Assembly: GCA_025928545.1 (NCBI GenBank)
Contig: JAICJH010000018.1
Coordinates: 1 to 64,000 of the forward strand
DNA length: 64,000 bases
From: Bryobacteraceae bacterium
Lineage (GTDB): Bacteria; Acidobacteriota; Terriglobia; Bryobacterales; Bryobacteraceae
Direction: 5' to 3'
In this document: positions 42,978-51,805 of the stretch, piece after piece
Layout: each line of letters begins with the position of its first letter
Position numbering within the stretch: the stretch's first letter is position 1
Made by a program: the position numbers and the translations under genes
Notes under the pieces: model-generated
Seen by the model: only the letters and a program-made list of their open reading frames with translations
What the model was told of the DNA's origin: nothing
Databases searched by the model: none

Positions 42978-43745
42978 CTAGACTCCCAGCAGCAGCCGCG
43001 ATTCCAGCTTCTCCCGGTGATTCTTTGTCAGCGTGAGTTGCGTGCCGTCGCGCAACAGGACGCGATAATCGCCACGGAACCACGGTTGCAGTTCCTGCAC
43101 GCGGTCCAGATTCACGATGGAGGACCGGTGAACCCGAATGAACTGCGCCGGGTTCAGCCGCGACTCCAGTTCGTTCATAGTTTCGCGAACTATATGGGTC
43201 TCGCGCCCACAATGGAGGCAGACATAATTGTCCGCAGCTTCGATCCAGTCGATGTCGGTGAGTTTAACGAAAACTACTCTGCCGTTGTTGCGGACGGCAA
43301 TCCGGTCCGGCGTAACGCGGGTTGGTACCGGCAGTTCGGGCGGGGAAGGCGCACGGCGATCCAGCTGACCCGATCTGTCGCACTCGACTCTGGCCCGGGC
43401 ACGTTGCAGAGATTCGCGAAAACGGCGCCCGTCGAACGGCTTCAGCAGATAATCGAAGGCCTGAACCTCGAAAGCGCGCAGCGCATACTCATCGTAGGCC
43501 GATGTGAAGATCACCAGCGGTCGAGCCTCCGCCATAGCCCGCGCGGCTTCAAAACCGTCCATCTCCGGCATCTGTACATCGAGAAAGATAATATCGGGGC
43601 GCAGTTGTTTCAGCGCGGCCACGGCCTCGACGCCGTTGGCGCACTCGCCGGTGATCTCGCAATCCGGCTCCAGACTCAGCAGGCGTCGCACGCGCCGCCG
43701 CGAGAGCCTCTCGTCATCCACGATCAGTACTTTGAAATTGGGCAT
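42978..43745 (-). CDS. LytTR-family response regulator
   Basis: 255 residues from ATG 43745, chosen because GGGGA lies nine bases upstream. The receiver domain starts FKVLIVDDERLSRRRVRRLL, with the phosphoacceptor Asp56 in IIFLDVQMPEMDGFEAA, Thr/Ser in VIFTSAYDEYALRAFEVQAF and Lys in DYLLKPFDG. The C-terminal LytTR DNA-binding domain includes IDWIEAADNYVCLHCGRETH and FIRVHRSSIVNLDRVQELQP. It pairs with the LytS-type kinase encoded just upstream, whose last codons overlap its start by about 30 bases. Targets are unknown; the polysaccharide locus and the neighbouring receptor are candidates. Confidence 0.93.
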   Translation of the reverse strand: MPNFKVLIVDDERLSRRRVRRLLSLEPDCEITGECANGVEAVAALKQLRPDIIFLDVQMPEMDGFEAARAMAEARPLVIFTSAYDEYALRAFEVQAFDYLLKPFDGRRFRESLQRARARVECDRSGQLDRRAPSPPELPVPTRVTPDRIAVRNNGRVVFVKLTDIDWIEAADNYVCLHCGRETHIVRETMNELESRLNPAQFIRVHRSSIVNLDRVQELQPWFRGDYRVLLRDGTQLTLTKNHREKLESRLLLGV

Positions 43746-44871
43746 CGGCTTCATTCCCCGTTGATGAATTCTGTTGACGAAATGGCATGGTGATGCGGGC
43801 TTCCACTCCACCCGCCGGAACATTCCGTACTACCAGCGACTGGTGAGGTCCGTAAAGCGACTCCAACCGTCCGCGGGTAATCCCCAGGCCCATTCCCTGA
43901 TGCACGGGCTGGTCCTCCGGGTCTTTCGATCCGGCTGCGAATCCTGCGCCGTTGTCTGTTATGCGCAGGACGAGTGTCTCGGCGTAGCGCTCCGCGGCAA
44001 TCGCGATCCAGCCAGGTTCCGAGCGCCGGCCCACACCGTGACGAATTGAGTTCTCCACCAGCGGCTGCAGGACGAGATTCGGAACCATGGCGTCACGCAG
44101 GCTCTGCGGGACGTCATAGATGACGCGCAATCGGTCTTCGAAGCGCGCCCGTTCGATTTCAAGATAAAGATCCAGAATCCGCAATTCCTCACTGAGAGGG
44201 ACCTCATGGATCGTACTGTTGGCCAGAAACAGCCGCAGCAACTCACTTAGACGCGCAATGGTGCGTTCGGCGAGCTCCGGGTCTTCATGCACCAGCGCTG
44301 TGATGCTGTGCAGCGTGTTAAACAAAAAATGCGGATGCAGCTGCATTTTAAGCGCCTGCAACTGCGCCTGCACCAGCTGAGTCTGCAGCTGCGACGATTT
44401 AGTCAAGCCCATCTGATACCGGCGATAGTAAACGAAAGCGTGCTCCACGCCGACTACCACCGAATAAAGAAGCGTGCCTGTGTCGAAAGTCATCTCGACA
44501 GATCGAAGCAGTTTCGCCCAGCTGAACATGTAGAAAGCCGAGTTAGGCGGCCGCACGATCAGGTCATAGCAAATCTTTATGGCGGGTACCAGAATCACGA
44601 GAAGCCCGACATGCGCCAGCAGATGCCGCGGCCAGCGCGGGCCTTCCAGGCGGAATCGCTGCGACCACCATAAAATGACGGGCGTTACGATTCCCCACGA
44701 ATAGGCGTAGGTCAGTTCCGACTTAAAACACTCCGGCCACGATTTCGGCATCGGCGTGAAGGCGTACCAATAGTGCGCCTGCCACGAACACAGCAAACCG
44801 TAAGCCGACCAGACGGCAAATATAATGCCGATCTTGTAGAGTGCCTGCGGCGAGATGTCAACACGCTTCAT
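43714..44871 (-). CDS. LytS-type sensor histidine kinase (His_kinase family)
   Basis: 385 residues. The N-terminal half has about four transmembrane helices (LYKIGIIFAVWSAYGLLCSW; AYSWGIVTPVILWWSQRF; LLAHVGLLVILVPAIKICYD; TGTLLYSVVVGVEHAFVYYR) and no extra sensor domain. A short coiled coil (LQTQLVQAQLQALKMQ) leads to the phosphoacceptor motif LHPHFLFNTLHSITALVHED, and the ATPase domain has LVLQPLVENSIRHGVGRRSE and ITDNGAGF with a GLGITRGRLESLYG box. The kinase gene overlaps the response-regulator gene, so the pair is one operon. The signal sensed is unknown. Confidence 0.93.
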   Translation of the reverse strand: MKRVDISPQALYKIGIIFAVWSAYGLLCSWQAHYWYAFTPMPKSWPECFKSELTYAYSWGIVTPVILWWSQRFRLEGPRWPRHLLAHVGLLVILVPAIKICYDLIVRPPNSAFYMFSWAKLLRSVEMTFDTGTLLYSVVVGVEHAFVYYRRYQMGLTKSSQLQTQLVQAQLQALKMQLHPHFLFNTLHSITALVHEDPELAERTIARLSELLRLFLANSTIHEVPLSEELRILDLYLEIERARFEDRLRVIYDVPQSLRDAMVPNLVLQPLVENSIRHGVGRRSEPGWIAIAAERYAETLVLRITDNGAGFAAGSKDPEDQPVHQGMGLGITRGRLESLYGPHQSLVVRNVPAGGVEARITMPFRQQNSSTGNEADAQFQSTDRG

Positions 44872-44910
44872 CGTATTGCCGTGCTTTGGTACTTATACGC
44901 GCAGGTATCG

Positions 44911-44925
44911 CTTTCGTTCCGAAAG
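44911..44925. repeat. Short perfect inverted repeat upstream of the kinase gene
   Basis: CTTTCGTTCCGAAAG: two 6-base arms around TTC, 40 bases before the kinase ATG. It could be an operator or the stem of a weak transcription end for the receptor gene upstream; there is no following T-run on the minus strand. Autoregulation by the LytTR regulator is possible, but the sequence does not look like a typical pair of LytTR direct repeats. Confidence 0.35.
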
Positions 44926-45000
44926 AAGTCTCTGGATTGTCGGATTCGATACCATGCGTCCCAGCCACCCGCCAGCCAACGCCGACCTCTGTTTTTCTTC

Positions 45001-48000
45001 TTAGAACAAAAGCTTCAGCGCAATCTGAATGCCGCGGGCGTTACTGCTGAAAACCGCCTCCGGTTTGTTGAAAACCGGGCTGCCTGGCGTCAGATAATTG
45101 AAATCGTTGCCGCTGAAATTGGGATTCGCCGGATTGTCTGCTCGATTGGTGAAGCCAGGAACGAATTGCGGATGGTTCAGTGCATTAAACAGCTGCGCCG
45201 AAAGCTGCACGCGCATCCTTTCGCTTGTCCGGATGTCCTTCAGCAGATTCAGATCCAGGTTGTTGATCGGACGTCCAGCCAGCGTGTTACGGCCTCCGTT
45301 GGCGTACGCCCCAGGCCCGGCGACGATGTATCGGGCATTCGGATTATCGGCAAGGTAGGCTACGGTCTTGCCTGCACTGTTGGTAAGCGGGGTGATGTCG
45401 CTGCCCGTGCCGTCCACGCCGGCGGGATTGACGATAGTGCGATCCGAGAAAAAGTCGTGGTTGAGATTGGAATCCGTCTGGCTGAGCGCGGTGACGTATT
45501 CGGGGCTCTCCCACGTATAAATTGGCGCCACGGACCAGTCGCCCAGCAAGGTTTTCGCAACCTTCCCGCGGGCGTAGGAAGCCGGGATCTCATATACGGC
45601 CGCGAAGGTGATGCGGTGGCGGTGATCCAGCGCCGAGTTGGCACGCTCTGCCCGGAGGTTTTGAGAATCCTGCGGACGACGCGGAGTCAGAACGGTGGTG
45701 AAGAAATCCGCAGTGCTGTCGTCGATCAGATGACTCCATGTCCACGCGGCAATGAACTGAAGATGTCGCGAGTAGCGTTTGGTCATTTGGGTAGCGAGGC
45801 CGTGATAAATGGAGTTACCGCGAGGCGCGTATTCCACCAGACCTGCGCTCGTAAACCCGGCCGCCGCGTACTGCGGAAGAACGGTTGGAACTGCTGCCAA
45901 CTGGTCGAGATTCAGGGTCAGCGCATTCAGCGCGGCCTGACTGGGCGCATGCAGGTAAGTCGGCAGGGAATTTGTCGGCGTGACCGGCGAGAAAACCGTG
46001 GGCCGCGTCTGCATATCGAGATGCACACCGTGGGTACCCACATAGCGCGATTCGAAAGTGAAGTCCCGGGCGAACACATGCTGCACTCCGATATTCCACT
46101 GAATCGCGTAGGGCGCCTTTTGGTCGGCGATGTGAGCCGACGTGCGCGCGCGAGCCTGGGCGGCCGTCAACGTGCCGCCTCCAAAGCCTGGAGAGATGCC
46201 TCCGTTCGCCAGGAACCCGCGAACTGCCTGGGCGGTTTCCTGTACCGTGGTGGCAAACTGCGGCATCGGGGAATTGATGCCGATGTTGTCGTAGAGGACG
46301 TCGTACGCCATTCCAAAGCCGGCGCGAATGGAAGTATTGGCCGAGTTGCCGGGCGACCATGCCAGGCCGAGGCGCGGGGCGAAATTCAGGTACTGCGTTT
46401 TCGGGGAATTGAATTCCAGCACGCCGGGCACGCTCGCAATCGAGTTGAGCACCTGCCGTGTTTCGCTCAGGGGCACGCTTGCATGCTCATAGCGAACACC
46501 CACATTTGCCGTAAGCCGCCCGGTGAGCCGAATGGAATCATTCACGTAGCCGGAAAAGCTGTGCTGATTTCCGTAGTACGTGGGATTACCAACGGTCCTC
46601 TGTGCCACCTCGTCGGGCGTGATGTCCTGCAGGAAGAGGTTGAGCGAGCCATATTCGTAGTCGCCGCGCACGTTGAAAGAAAATCGCGTTGGAGCAATCG
46701 CCTGCTGCGCGCCAAAACCGGCTTTAACAGTGTGGCGACCCCGCAACCAGGTGATGTTCTCGGCCATCTGGTAAGTGTTCGAAGCCAGAAACTGCGGCGC
46801 ATTGATGTCGGGACCGATTTGCAGGCCGCCGAGATCGGCAATCTGGATATTCGGAAACTGGTCCAGTCCCGGGTATTTGAAATCGCCGGAGGGAGTACTG
46901 TTGACGGACCGCGTGTACGCGATGCGGAGTTCGTTGATCAGCGAAGCTGAAAATGTGTGGTTCTCGGTAATGGCCGCCAGATGATCGCCAGTCGATTGGG
47001 GCAGGAAGAAGGCCGGAAGACTGGCTGCGTTATCGATCTGATTTACCCGGTTCATGATATAGCGAAGGCTGATTCGATCCGACGATGAAGCATAATAATC
47101 TCCGCTGGCCACCGCGTTGTAACCGTTTTGATAACTGGGAGCAACCACCGGCAGAATCCCCACGGCGATTGGGATTCCGCTCACCAGCGGGTACTGCGTC
47201 TTATCCGTCAATGCGACTGGTGCCGGGGCAGCGTATTGTTTGAGGATGCCCAGATTGGTCTGGCTGAGACCGGGGATCGTTGCAAGAGCCGCGTACCCCT
47301 GCTGCGTCGGGGTCAGAATTCCGCCTGGGGACGATGCCCGTCCAACGGGCGCATACTCGAAATTGCCGAAATAGAACAATTTATTCCGGCGAATCGGGCC
47401 GCCCATCGTGCCACCCAGGCGGTTGGAATCGAAACGGGGGTTCGAAAGTGTTCCCGAATTGGCGAACAACTGATCGAGCGCGTTCAGATCGCGGTTTTGC
47501 AGGTATTCGTACAGGCTGCCGTGTCGATCGTTAGTACCGGTCTTGACGATCAGATTGAACTGCCCACCCGAAGAGTGGCCGAACTCAGCGCCGAACTGAT
47601 TTTGCAATAACGTGAATTCTGCCGTGGCATCGTTGGGTACAGTTGCCAGCGCGCCGGTATTAGCCCGGTTATTATTATCCGCGCCATCCACGGTGAAATT
47701 GTTGCTTCGGGGCCGCATTCCCCCCACCGACGGGCCGGTGCCGATCTGAAGTCCGCCATTCGAGGCGACGCCGGCTGTCAGCAGCGACAGATTCAGTGCA
47801 CCGGGACCAATAGTTGAGACGGGCAAATCGCGCGCATCCCGCTCATCGAATGTGGTGCCGATAGTGGGTGTGGTGGTGTCTATGCTGACCGGGGAATCGA
47901 TGATATCTATGCTGGAGGCGATCTGCCCCGGCTGCAGCGTCACATTGACTGTGGCAGTCTTGCTGATTGCCACGGAAACGCCTTTGACGGAAACCGATTG

Positions 48001-48294
48001 AAACCCGCGGGCAGTCACGGCGAGACTGTAGTCTCCGGCCGTAAGATCGGTGAACCGGTAGGTGCCGTCGGAAGCAGATTGAGTTGTGGATTGAACGCCG
48101 GTTCCCGTGTTCGCCGCCTGAACGGTGGCGTTTGCGACCGCACCGGCGCTCTTATCCAGGATCGTGCCTGTCAGGTCGCCGCTGACCGTCTGCGCATTTC
48201 CGTTCTGAACCAGCGGGACTGCCGTCAACACCGCCAGACCGATTATGAGCGTGGCGTTCGACCGATTCCCGCGCCTGCGTCGAATTGTCTTCAA
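45001..48294 (-). CDS. Oar-like TonB-dependent receptor with N-terminal carboxypeptidase-regulatory domain
   Basis: About 1097 residues. I prefer the TTG start at 48294 because AAGGGG precedes it and it gives a compact signal peptide (KTIRRRRGNRSNATLIIGLA and VLTAVPLVQNGNAQ); an ATG at 48360 would give a very long leader without a ribosome site. Domains: CarboxypepD_reg sandwich (GDLTGTILDKSAGAVANATV; SDGTYRFTDLTAGDYSLAVT), plug (NNFTVDGADNNNRANTGALA; FGAEFGHSSGGQFNLIVKTG) and a barrel ending AVFSSNARGIQIALKLLF. The protein is an outer-membrane importer, energised by TonB, for an unknown large ligand. It lies upstream of the two-component operon on the same strand, 129 bases apart. Confidence 0.9.
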   Translation of the reverse strand: MKTIRRRRGNRSNATLIIGLAVLTAVPLVQNGNAQTVSGDLTGTILDKSAGAVANATVQAANTGTGVQSTTQSASDGTYRFTDLTAGDYSLAVTARGFQSVSVKGVSVAISKTATVNVTLQPGQIASSIDIIDSPVSIDTTTPTIGTTFDERDARDLPVSTIGPGALNLSLLTAGVASNGGLQIGTGPSVGGMRPRSNNFTVDGADNNNRANTGALATVPNDATAEFTLLQNQFGAEFGHSSGGQFNLIVKTGTNDRHGSLYEYLQNRDLNALDQLFANSGTLSNPRFDSNRLGGTMGGPIRRNKLFYFGNFEYAPVGRASSPGGILTPTQQGYAALATIPGLSQTNLGILKQYAAPAPVALTDKTQYPLVSGIPIAVGILPVVAPSYQNGYNAVASGDYYASSSDRISLRYIMNRVNQIDNAASLPAFFLPQSTGDHLAAITENHTFSASLINELRIAYTRSVNSTPSGDFKYPGLDQFPNIQIADLGGLQIGPDINAPQFLASNTYQMAENITWLRGRHTVKAGFGAQQAIAPTRFSFNVRGDYEYGSLNLFLQDITPDEVAQRTVGNPTYYGNQHSFSGYVNDSIRLTGRLTANVGVRYEHASVPLSETRQVLNSIASVPGVLEFNSPKTQYLNFAPRLGLAWSPGNSANTSIRAGFGMAYDVLYDNIGINSPMPQFATTVQETAQAVRGFLANGGISPGFGGGTLTAAQARARTSAHIADQKAPYAIQWNIGVQHVFARDFTFESRYVGTHGVHLDMQTRPTVFSPVTPTNSLPTYLHAPSQAALNALTLNLDQLAAVPTVLPQYAAAGFTSAGLVEYAPRGNSIYHGLATQMTKRYSRHLQFIAAWTWSHLIDDSTADFFTTVLTPRRPQDSQNLRAERANSALDHRHRITFAAVYEIPASYARGKVAKTLLGDWSVAPIYTWESPEYVTALSQTDSNLNHDFFSDRTIVNPAGVDGTGSDITPLTNSAGKTVAYLADNPNARYIVAGPGAYANGGRNTLAGRPINNLDLNLLKDIRTSERMRVQLSAQLFNALNHPQFVPGFTNRADNPANPNFSGNDFNYLTPGSPVFNKPEAVFSSNARGIQIALKLLF

Positions 48295-48470
48295 TTGGGC
48301 CCCTTGCACACGCCTGCGATTTTGCCGCAGACGGCATGTGCGGGCGCGTATACCAATCATAGTGTGCTGCCGTGGACGGCGACGGCATAGGGCTTTGGGG
48401 TGAAAAGCCACAATCCGGGGGCGGAACTGCGCAGAGGCGGGGCGAGAAGCCGGAGTTCAACTCGGGCTTC

Positions 48471-49907
48471 TCATACACGCGGAGCGGATGCCGCACCGGA
48501 TTTTACGGATGAAGCCCGAAGAATATCTTTCGCTTTGTTCTCAAGAGCTCGCACCTCTTCTTTCGAGCCGCCCCGATTTTTCAGAACGTCTGCAAGCGCG
48601 CGCATAACCGGAACCGCAGCCGGGTTGGGCTGCTCGTGTTGCTTTGCATAGAGGCTGATGGCCTCGCGATAGAGCGCTTCGGCCGATCGCCAGTTGTGCT
48701 GCTGCGCCCGCAGGTTGGCCAGCAGTTGTACCGAGCCCGCGAGCGTGTCGGGATTGACCGCGAGAGCGCGCTGGGTCTCCACCGCTCCGGGCAGGATCTT
48801 TTCCGCAGAGGCGAGATCGTGAGTCCTGAGATAAATGCCCGCCAGAGTAATCTCCGCGGTGACCATGGTGCGGGCGTTTGGCCTGGCCTGCAAACTCAGG
48901 ATGTCGACGGCCCGCTGCGCGTAATCCACTGCTTCGGCAAGCTTCCCTTCGCCGCCCGCTACATCCGCCAACTCGGCGGAGATCACGGCAAGTTGCAGTC
49001 CCGGCGTTCCGCCGCGGGCTTCCAACACGAATTGGGCCCGTCTCAGGATCAGCCGGGCGCGATCATAATGGCCCTCCGAAATCAGTACCAACGCGAGATT
49101 CATCTGGTAGGCGACGGTCGCCGGATGCTCTTCGCCGAAGGCTGCCGTTGCAAGAGCAACCGATTCGCGTAGATGAGTCTCCGCTTCGGGGCGATTGCCG
49201 GCGGCCAGTTCGATCATTCCCAGCGCCCCATGTGCGAAGGCGACTTCAGTAGACGGGGGTCTCGCCTGGCCATCGTAACCAGGCATGGCGATCAAAGCGA
49301 GAGCTTCGTTAATCGGAGCGCGTCCGCGTTCCGGGTAAGTGGTATCGGAAAACAAACCACCCAGACGTATCAGTGCCTCCGGGAGAAGAACCGATTTGAG
49401 TTCATCCACGGGGAGTTCATTGACGCCGCGGGCGATCTCAAGCGCCTTCCGCAACGAGGTTTCCGCATCCTTCATGCGTCCCTGGCGATGATAATGCTCG
49501 CCGAGATCGATGAGTTTGGCACAGTAGAGTGGCCGGTAAGCCTCTCCAGCTTGCTCTGCAACCGCAACAGCGTGGACGAAGCGCTGTTCGGCGCGAATCA
49601 GATTCCCCCGGGCCTCATCCAGCGAGCCGAGCAGGTTCTCACAAGTGACTGCTCTTGAAACCATGTATGTTTTTACAAGTTCATCCGGACACGCCTGGTT
49701 GTAGGCGGATTCGGCACGACCGAAATCGGAAGCGCTGAAAGCGGCGCGACCCTCCTTCAACAGGTCGTCAAAGGCGGCCGGGTTGGCGGCAACAGCATTC
49801 GCGGTCGGGGCAGCGGCAACGGCTGCAGCCGCGCTCAATACTGCAATAATCGTACGACCGGTCTGGCTCAGGATGGGATGAGTTCGGAGTCGCATGGATA
49901 ATCTCAT
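48471..49907 (-). CDS. Secreted TPR-repeat protein
   Basis: 478 residues if read from ATG 49907 (ATG 49895 is equally possible). The leader RTIIAVLSAAAAVAAAPTAN is a signal peptide. Tandem TPRs of the kinesin-light-chain type follow: YNQACPDELVKTYMVSRAVT, LGEHYHRQGRMKDAETSLRK, AETHLRESVALATAAFGEEH, PATVAYQMNLALVLISEGHY, LRAQQHNWRSAEALYREAIS. No catalytic domain is visible. It is divergent from the AlkD-like gene with only about 40 bases between start codons, so their promoters must overlap. A longer frame to 50060 reads the antisense strand of that gene and is rejected. The role is unknown. Confidence 0.8.
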   Translation of the reverse strand: MRLSMRLRTHPILSQTGRTIIAVLSAAAAVAAAPTANAVAANPAAFDDLLKEGRAAFSASDFGRAESAYNQACPDELVKTYMVSRAVTCENLLGSLDEARGNLIRAEQRFVHAVAVAEQAGEAYRPLYCAKLIDLGEHYHRQGRMKDAETSLRKALEIARGVNELPVDELKSVLLPEALIRLGGLFSDTTYPERGRAPINEALALIAMPGYDGQARPPSTEVAFAHGALGMIELAAGNRPEAETHLRESVALATAAFGEEHPATVAYQMNLALVLISEGHYDRARLILRRAQFVLEARGGTPGLQLAVISAELADVAGGEGKLAEAVDYAQRAVDILSLQARPNARTMVTAEITLAGIYLRTHDLASAEKILPGAVETQRALAVNPDTLAGSVQLLANLRAQQHNWRSAEALYREAISLYAKQHEQPNPAAVPVMRALADVLKNRGGSKEEVRALENKAKDILRASSVKSGAASAPRV

Positions 49908-49950
49908 GCTGGGATATCCGCCGCCCGGAACAATCGACTTTGGGGTGAAG

Positions 49951-50670
49951 ATGCGGAACGGAGAGGCGGAAGACGAACGCTGCGGGGCAGACGCTCCGGC
50001 GGTTGCGAAAATACTTCGCGAAATGCACCGCGTCGCGGGGGGAGTCGATCTCAAAGCCAAAATCGAAGGTATGCGGCGTTACGGAATCCGGCCGCAACGC
50101 ATGATCGGGCTGAGCGTGCCTCAGTTGCGAACCTTGGCCCGCACTCTCACGCGTGAACACGGACTCGACCAGCGTCTTGCCGAAGCTCTCTGGGAAACGG
50201 GAATCCATGATGCCCTCGTACTCGCCAGCCTGGTTGGCGATCCAGGGAAGATCACCCCACGGGTGATGGAACGTTGGGCGCGCGATTTCGCGTCGTGGGA
50301 TGTTTGCGACGCCTGCTGCTGCAATCTGTTCGACCGCTCCCCGCACGCCTGGACGCAGGTTGAAAAGTTCGCTCGCAGCCCGGATGAGTTTGTCAGGCGG
50401 GCAGCCTTTTCCATGACTGCCGCGATTGCGGTTCACGACAAAGCCGCGGAGGATTCCGTCTTCCTGAACGCGCTGCCTCTGATTGAGAAGTATGCCTTTG
50501 ACGAAAGGAATTTCGTCAGGAAGGCGCTTAACTGGGCACTCCGGAGTATCGGCAAGCGAAATGCGGCACTGAGAGAAGCGGCTATCGCCTGTGCGGAGAG
50601 GATCCGGGCACAGGGAACTCCGTCAGCCCGCTGGATTGCCGCCGATGCCTTGCGGGAACTGCGATCATAA
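49951..50670 (+). CDS. AlkD-like HEAT-repeat DNA glycosylase
   Basis: 239 residues from ATG 49951, which is preceded by GGGGTGAAG; an upstream ATG at 49894 overlaps the start of the divergent TPR gene. The protein is all-helical with HEAT-like repeats: YGIRPQRMIGLSVPQLRTLA, LDQRLAEALWETGIHDALVL, ITPRVMERWARDFASWDVCD, FVRRAAFSMTAAIAVHDKAA, NFVRKALNWALRSIGKRNAA. The SWDVCD segment and the Trp in NWALRSIGK match the conserved Trp/Asp/Trp positions of the AlkD active cleft, which excises alkylated purines. It is cytoplasmic. Its TAA lies four bases before the next gene, so it is co-transcribed with the secreted paralogue pair, which is functionally unexpected. Confidence 0.88.
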   Translation: MRNGEAEDERCGADAPAVAKILREMHRVAGGVDLKAKIEGMRRYGIRPQRMIGLSVPQLRTLARTLTREHGLDQRLAEALWETGIHDALVLASLVGDPGKITPRVMERWARDFASWDVCDACCCNLFDRSPHAWTQVEKFARSPDEFVRRAAFSMTAAIAVHDKAAEDSVFLNALPLIEKYAFDERNFVRKALNWALRSIGKRNAALREAAIACAERIRAQGTPSARWIAADALRELRS

Positions 50671-50674
50671 GATC

Positions 50675-51748
50675 ATGCAATCCCTGCCCCGGCGCGCGCT
50701 TCAATATGTCTGTCTCCTGCTCATGCTGTCCGGCAGCGCGGCGGCGCAGCAGCCCATCACTGTGGCGAAGCTCACCGACTTTATCAAATCTGCGATTCAA
50801 CTGAAGAATCCGGATAAAGACGTGGCTGCGGCTGTCTCGAAATTCAGGTTAACCGAGAAATTCACCCTGAGCGATATGGGCGACTTGCAAAATGCTGGCG
50901 CAGGAGAAAAGACTGTCGCCGCTCTTGCTGTGCTGGTAAAACAATCCGCCGCGTTGCCGTCGCCCGTGAAGACGGTCGTGGCCGAAAAGGTTGGCGGGCC
51001 ACCCGAACCACCGGCCGCCGAAAAAAACCAGGTACTCGAGAAAACGCGCGCGGGGGCGCTCGACTATGTCAAATCGCTGCCCGATTTTCTGTGCCTTGAA
51101 GATACGGACCGGTCAATCGATTCGCACTATCGCGCCGGCGCCGAAGGTTCATGGAGCCACCAGGACCGGGTGATCGAAAAACTGACATTCTTCGATCACA
51201 AAGAGAATTATGAACTTTTCATGCATAATGAGACGGCTGTGGTCGCCAAGACTTCCGAATCGCTCGGAGGAGCGCGCTCCACTGGCGACTGGGCTTCTCT
51301 GTTGGCTGAAATCTTCGAACCATCCTCTCAGACGAATTTTCTCTGGACCAGATGGGCCACGGTGCGCGGCAGGCTGACCCATGTCTACCGCTACAGTATT
51401 GAGCGCCAGTATTCACATCAGACAGTCGCTCGTGGAGAGCGGGAGAAAATTGTTGCCGGTATCGCCGGTGAAGTTTTCGTCGAAAAAGGCACCAACGCGA
51501 TCTTGCGGGTAACCGTCATTCCCGACATCCCGCCGGACTTCCCCATCCAGGACGTCAACCAGACGGTGGATTACGATTACCAGAAAATCGGCGACCGGAC
51601 ATATCTGCTCCCCTCCACTTCAACGGTGTTGATGCGGGACGGGCAGGTCGGCAGCCGGAACGATATCCGGTGGCGCAGCTACCGAAAGTATTCGGCCGAT
51701 ACCACATTGACGTTCGACGACAGCGACACTCCGGCCGCGGGCAAATAG
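50675..51748 (+). CDS. Secreted protein of unknown family, tandem paralogue 1
   Basis: 357 residues from ATG 50675; the open frame before it is the end of the AlkD-like gene. Signal peptide: RRALQYVCLLLMLSGSAAA. Visible blocks: TVAKLTDFIKSAIQLKNPDK (N-terminal helical part, residues about 28-110), a Pro/Ala-rich linker, then a beta-rich domain with YVKSLPDFLCL, VIEKLTFFDHKENYELFM, NAILRVTVIPDIPPDFPIQD, VNQTVDYDYQKIGDRTYLLP and YRKYSADTTLTFDD. I recognise no named Pfam family; the C-terminal part recalls lipoprotein-sorting LolA-like or DUF4292-type folds seen in Acidobacteria, but this is uncertain. It is a close paralogue of the next gene. The role is probably periplasmic. Confidence 0.8.
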   Translation: MQSLPRRALQYVCLLLMLSGSAAAQQPITVAKLTDFIKSAIQLKNPDKDVAAAVSKFRLTEKFTLSDMGDLQNAGAGEKTVAALAVLVKQSAALPSPVKTVVAEKVGGPPEPPAAEKNQVLEKTRAGALDYVKSLPDFLCLEDTDRSIDSHYRAGAEGSWSHQDRVIEKLTFFDHKENYELFMHNETAVVAKTSESLGGARSTGDWASLLAEIFEPSSQTNFLWTRWATVRGRLTHVYRYSIERQYSHQTVARGEREKIVAGIAGEVFVEKGTNAILRVTVIPDIPPDFPIQDVNQTVDYDYQKIGDRTYLLPSTSTVLMRDGQVGSRNDIRWRSYRKYSADTTLTFDDSDTPAAGK

Positions 51749-51805
51749 AGCCTGTGCGGTCCGAATCGCTGAAACCAAATCCGCGTCCGGTGCGACAATA
51801 AAAGT

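Noticed and set aside
44773..46950. A 725-codon plus-strand open frame
   Set aside because: It is antisense to the Oar-like receptor and the kinase start; its sequence is Arg/Val/Gly-rich shadow coding of a GC-rich gene and shows no domain.
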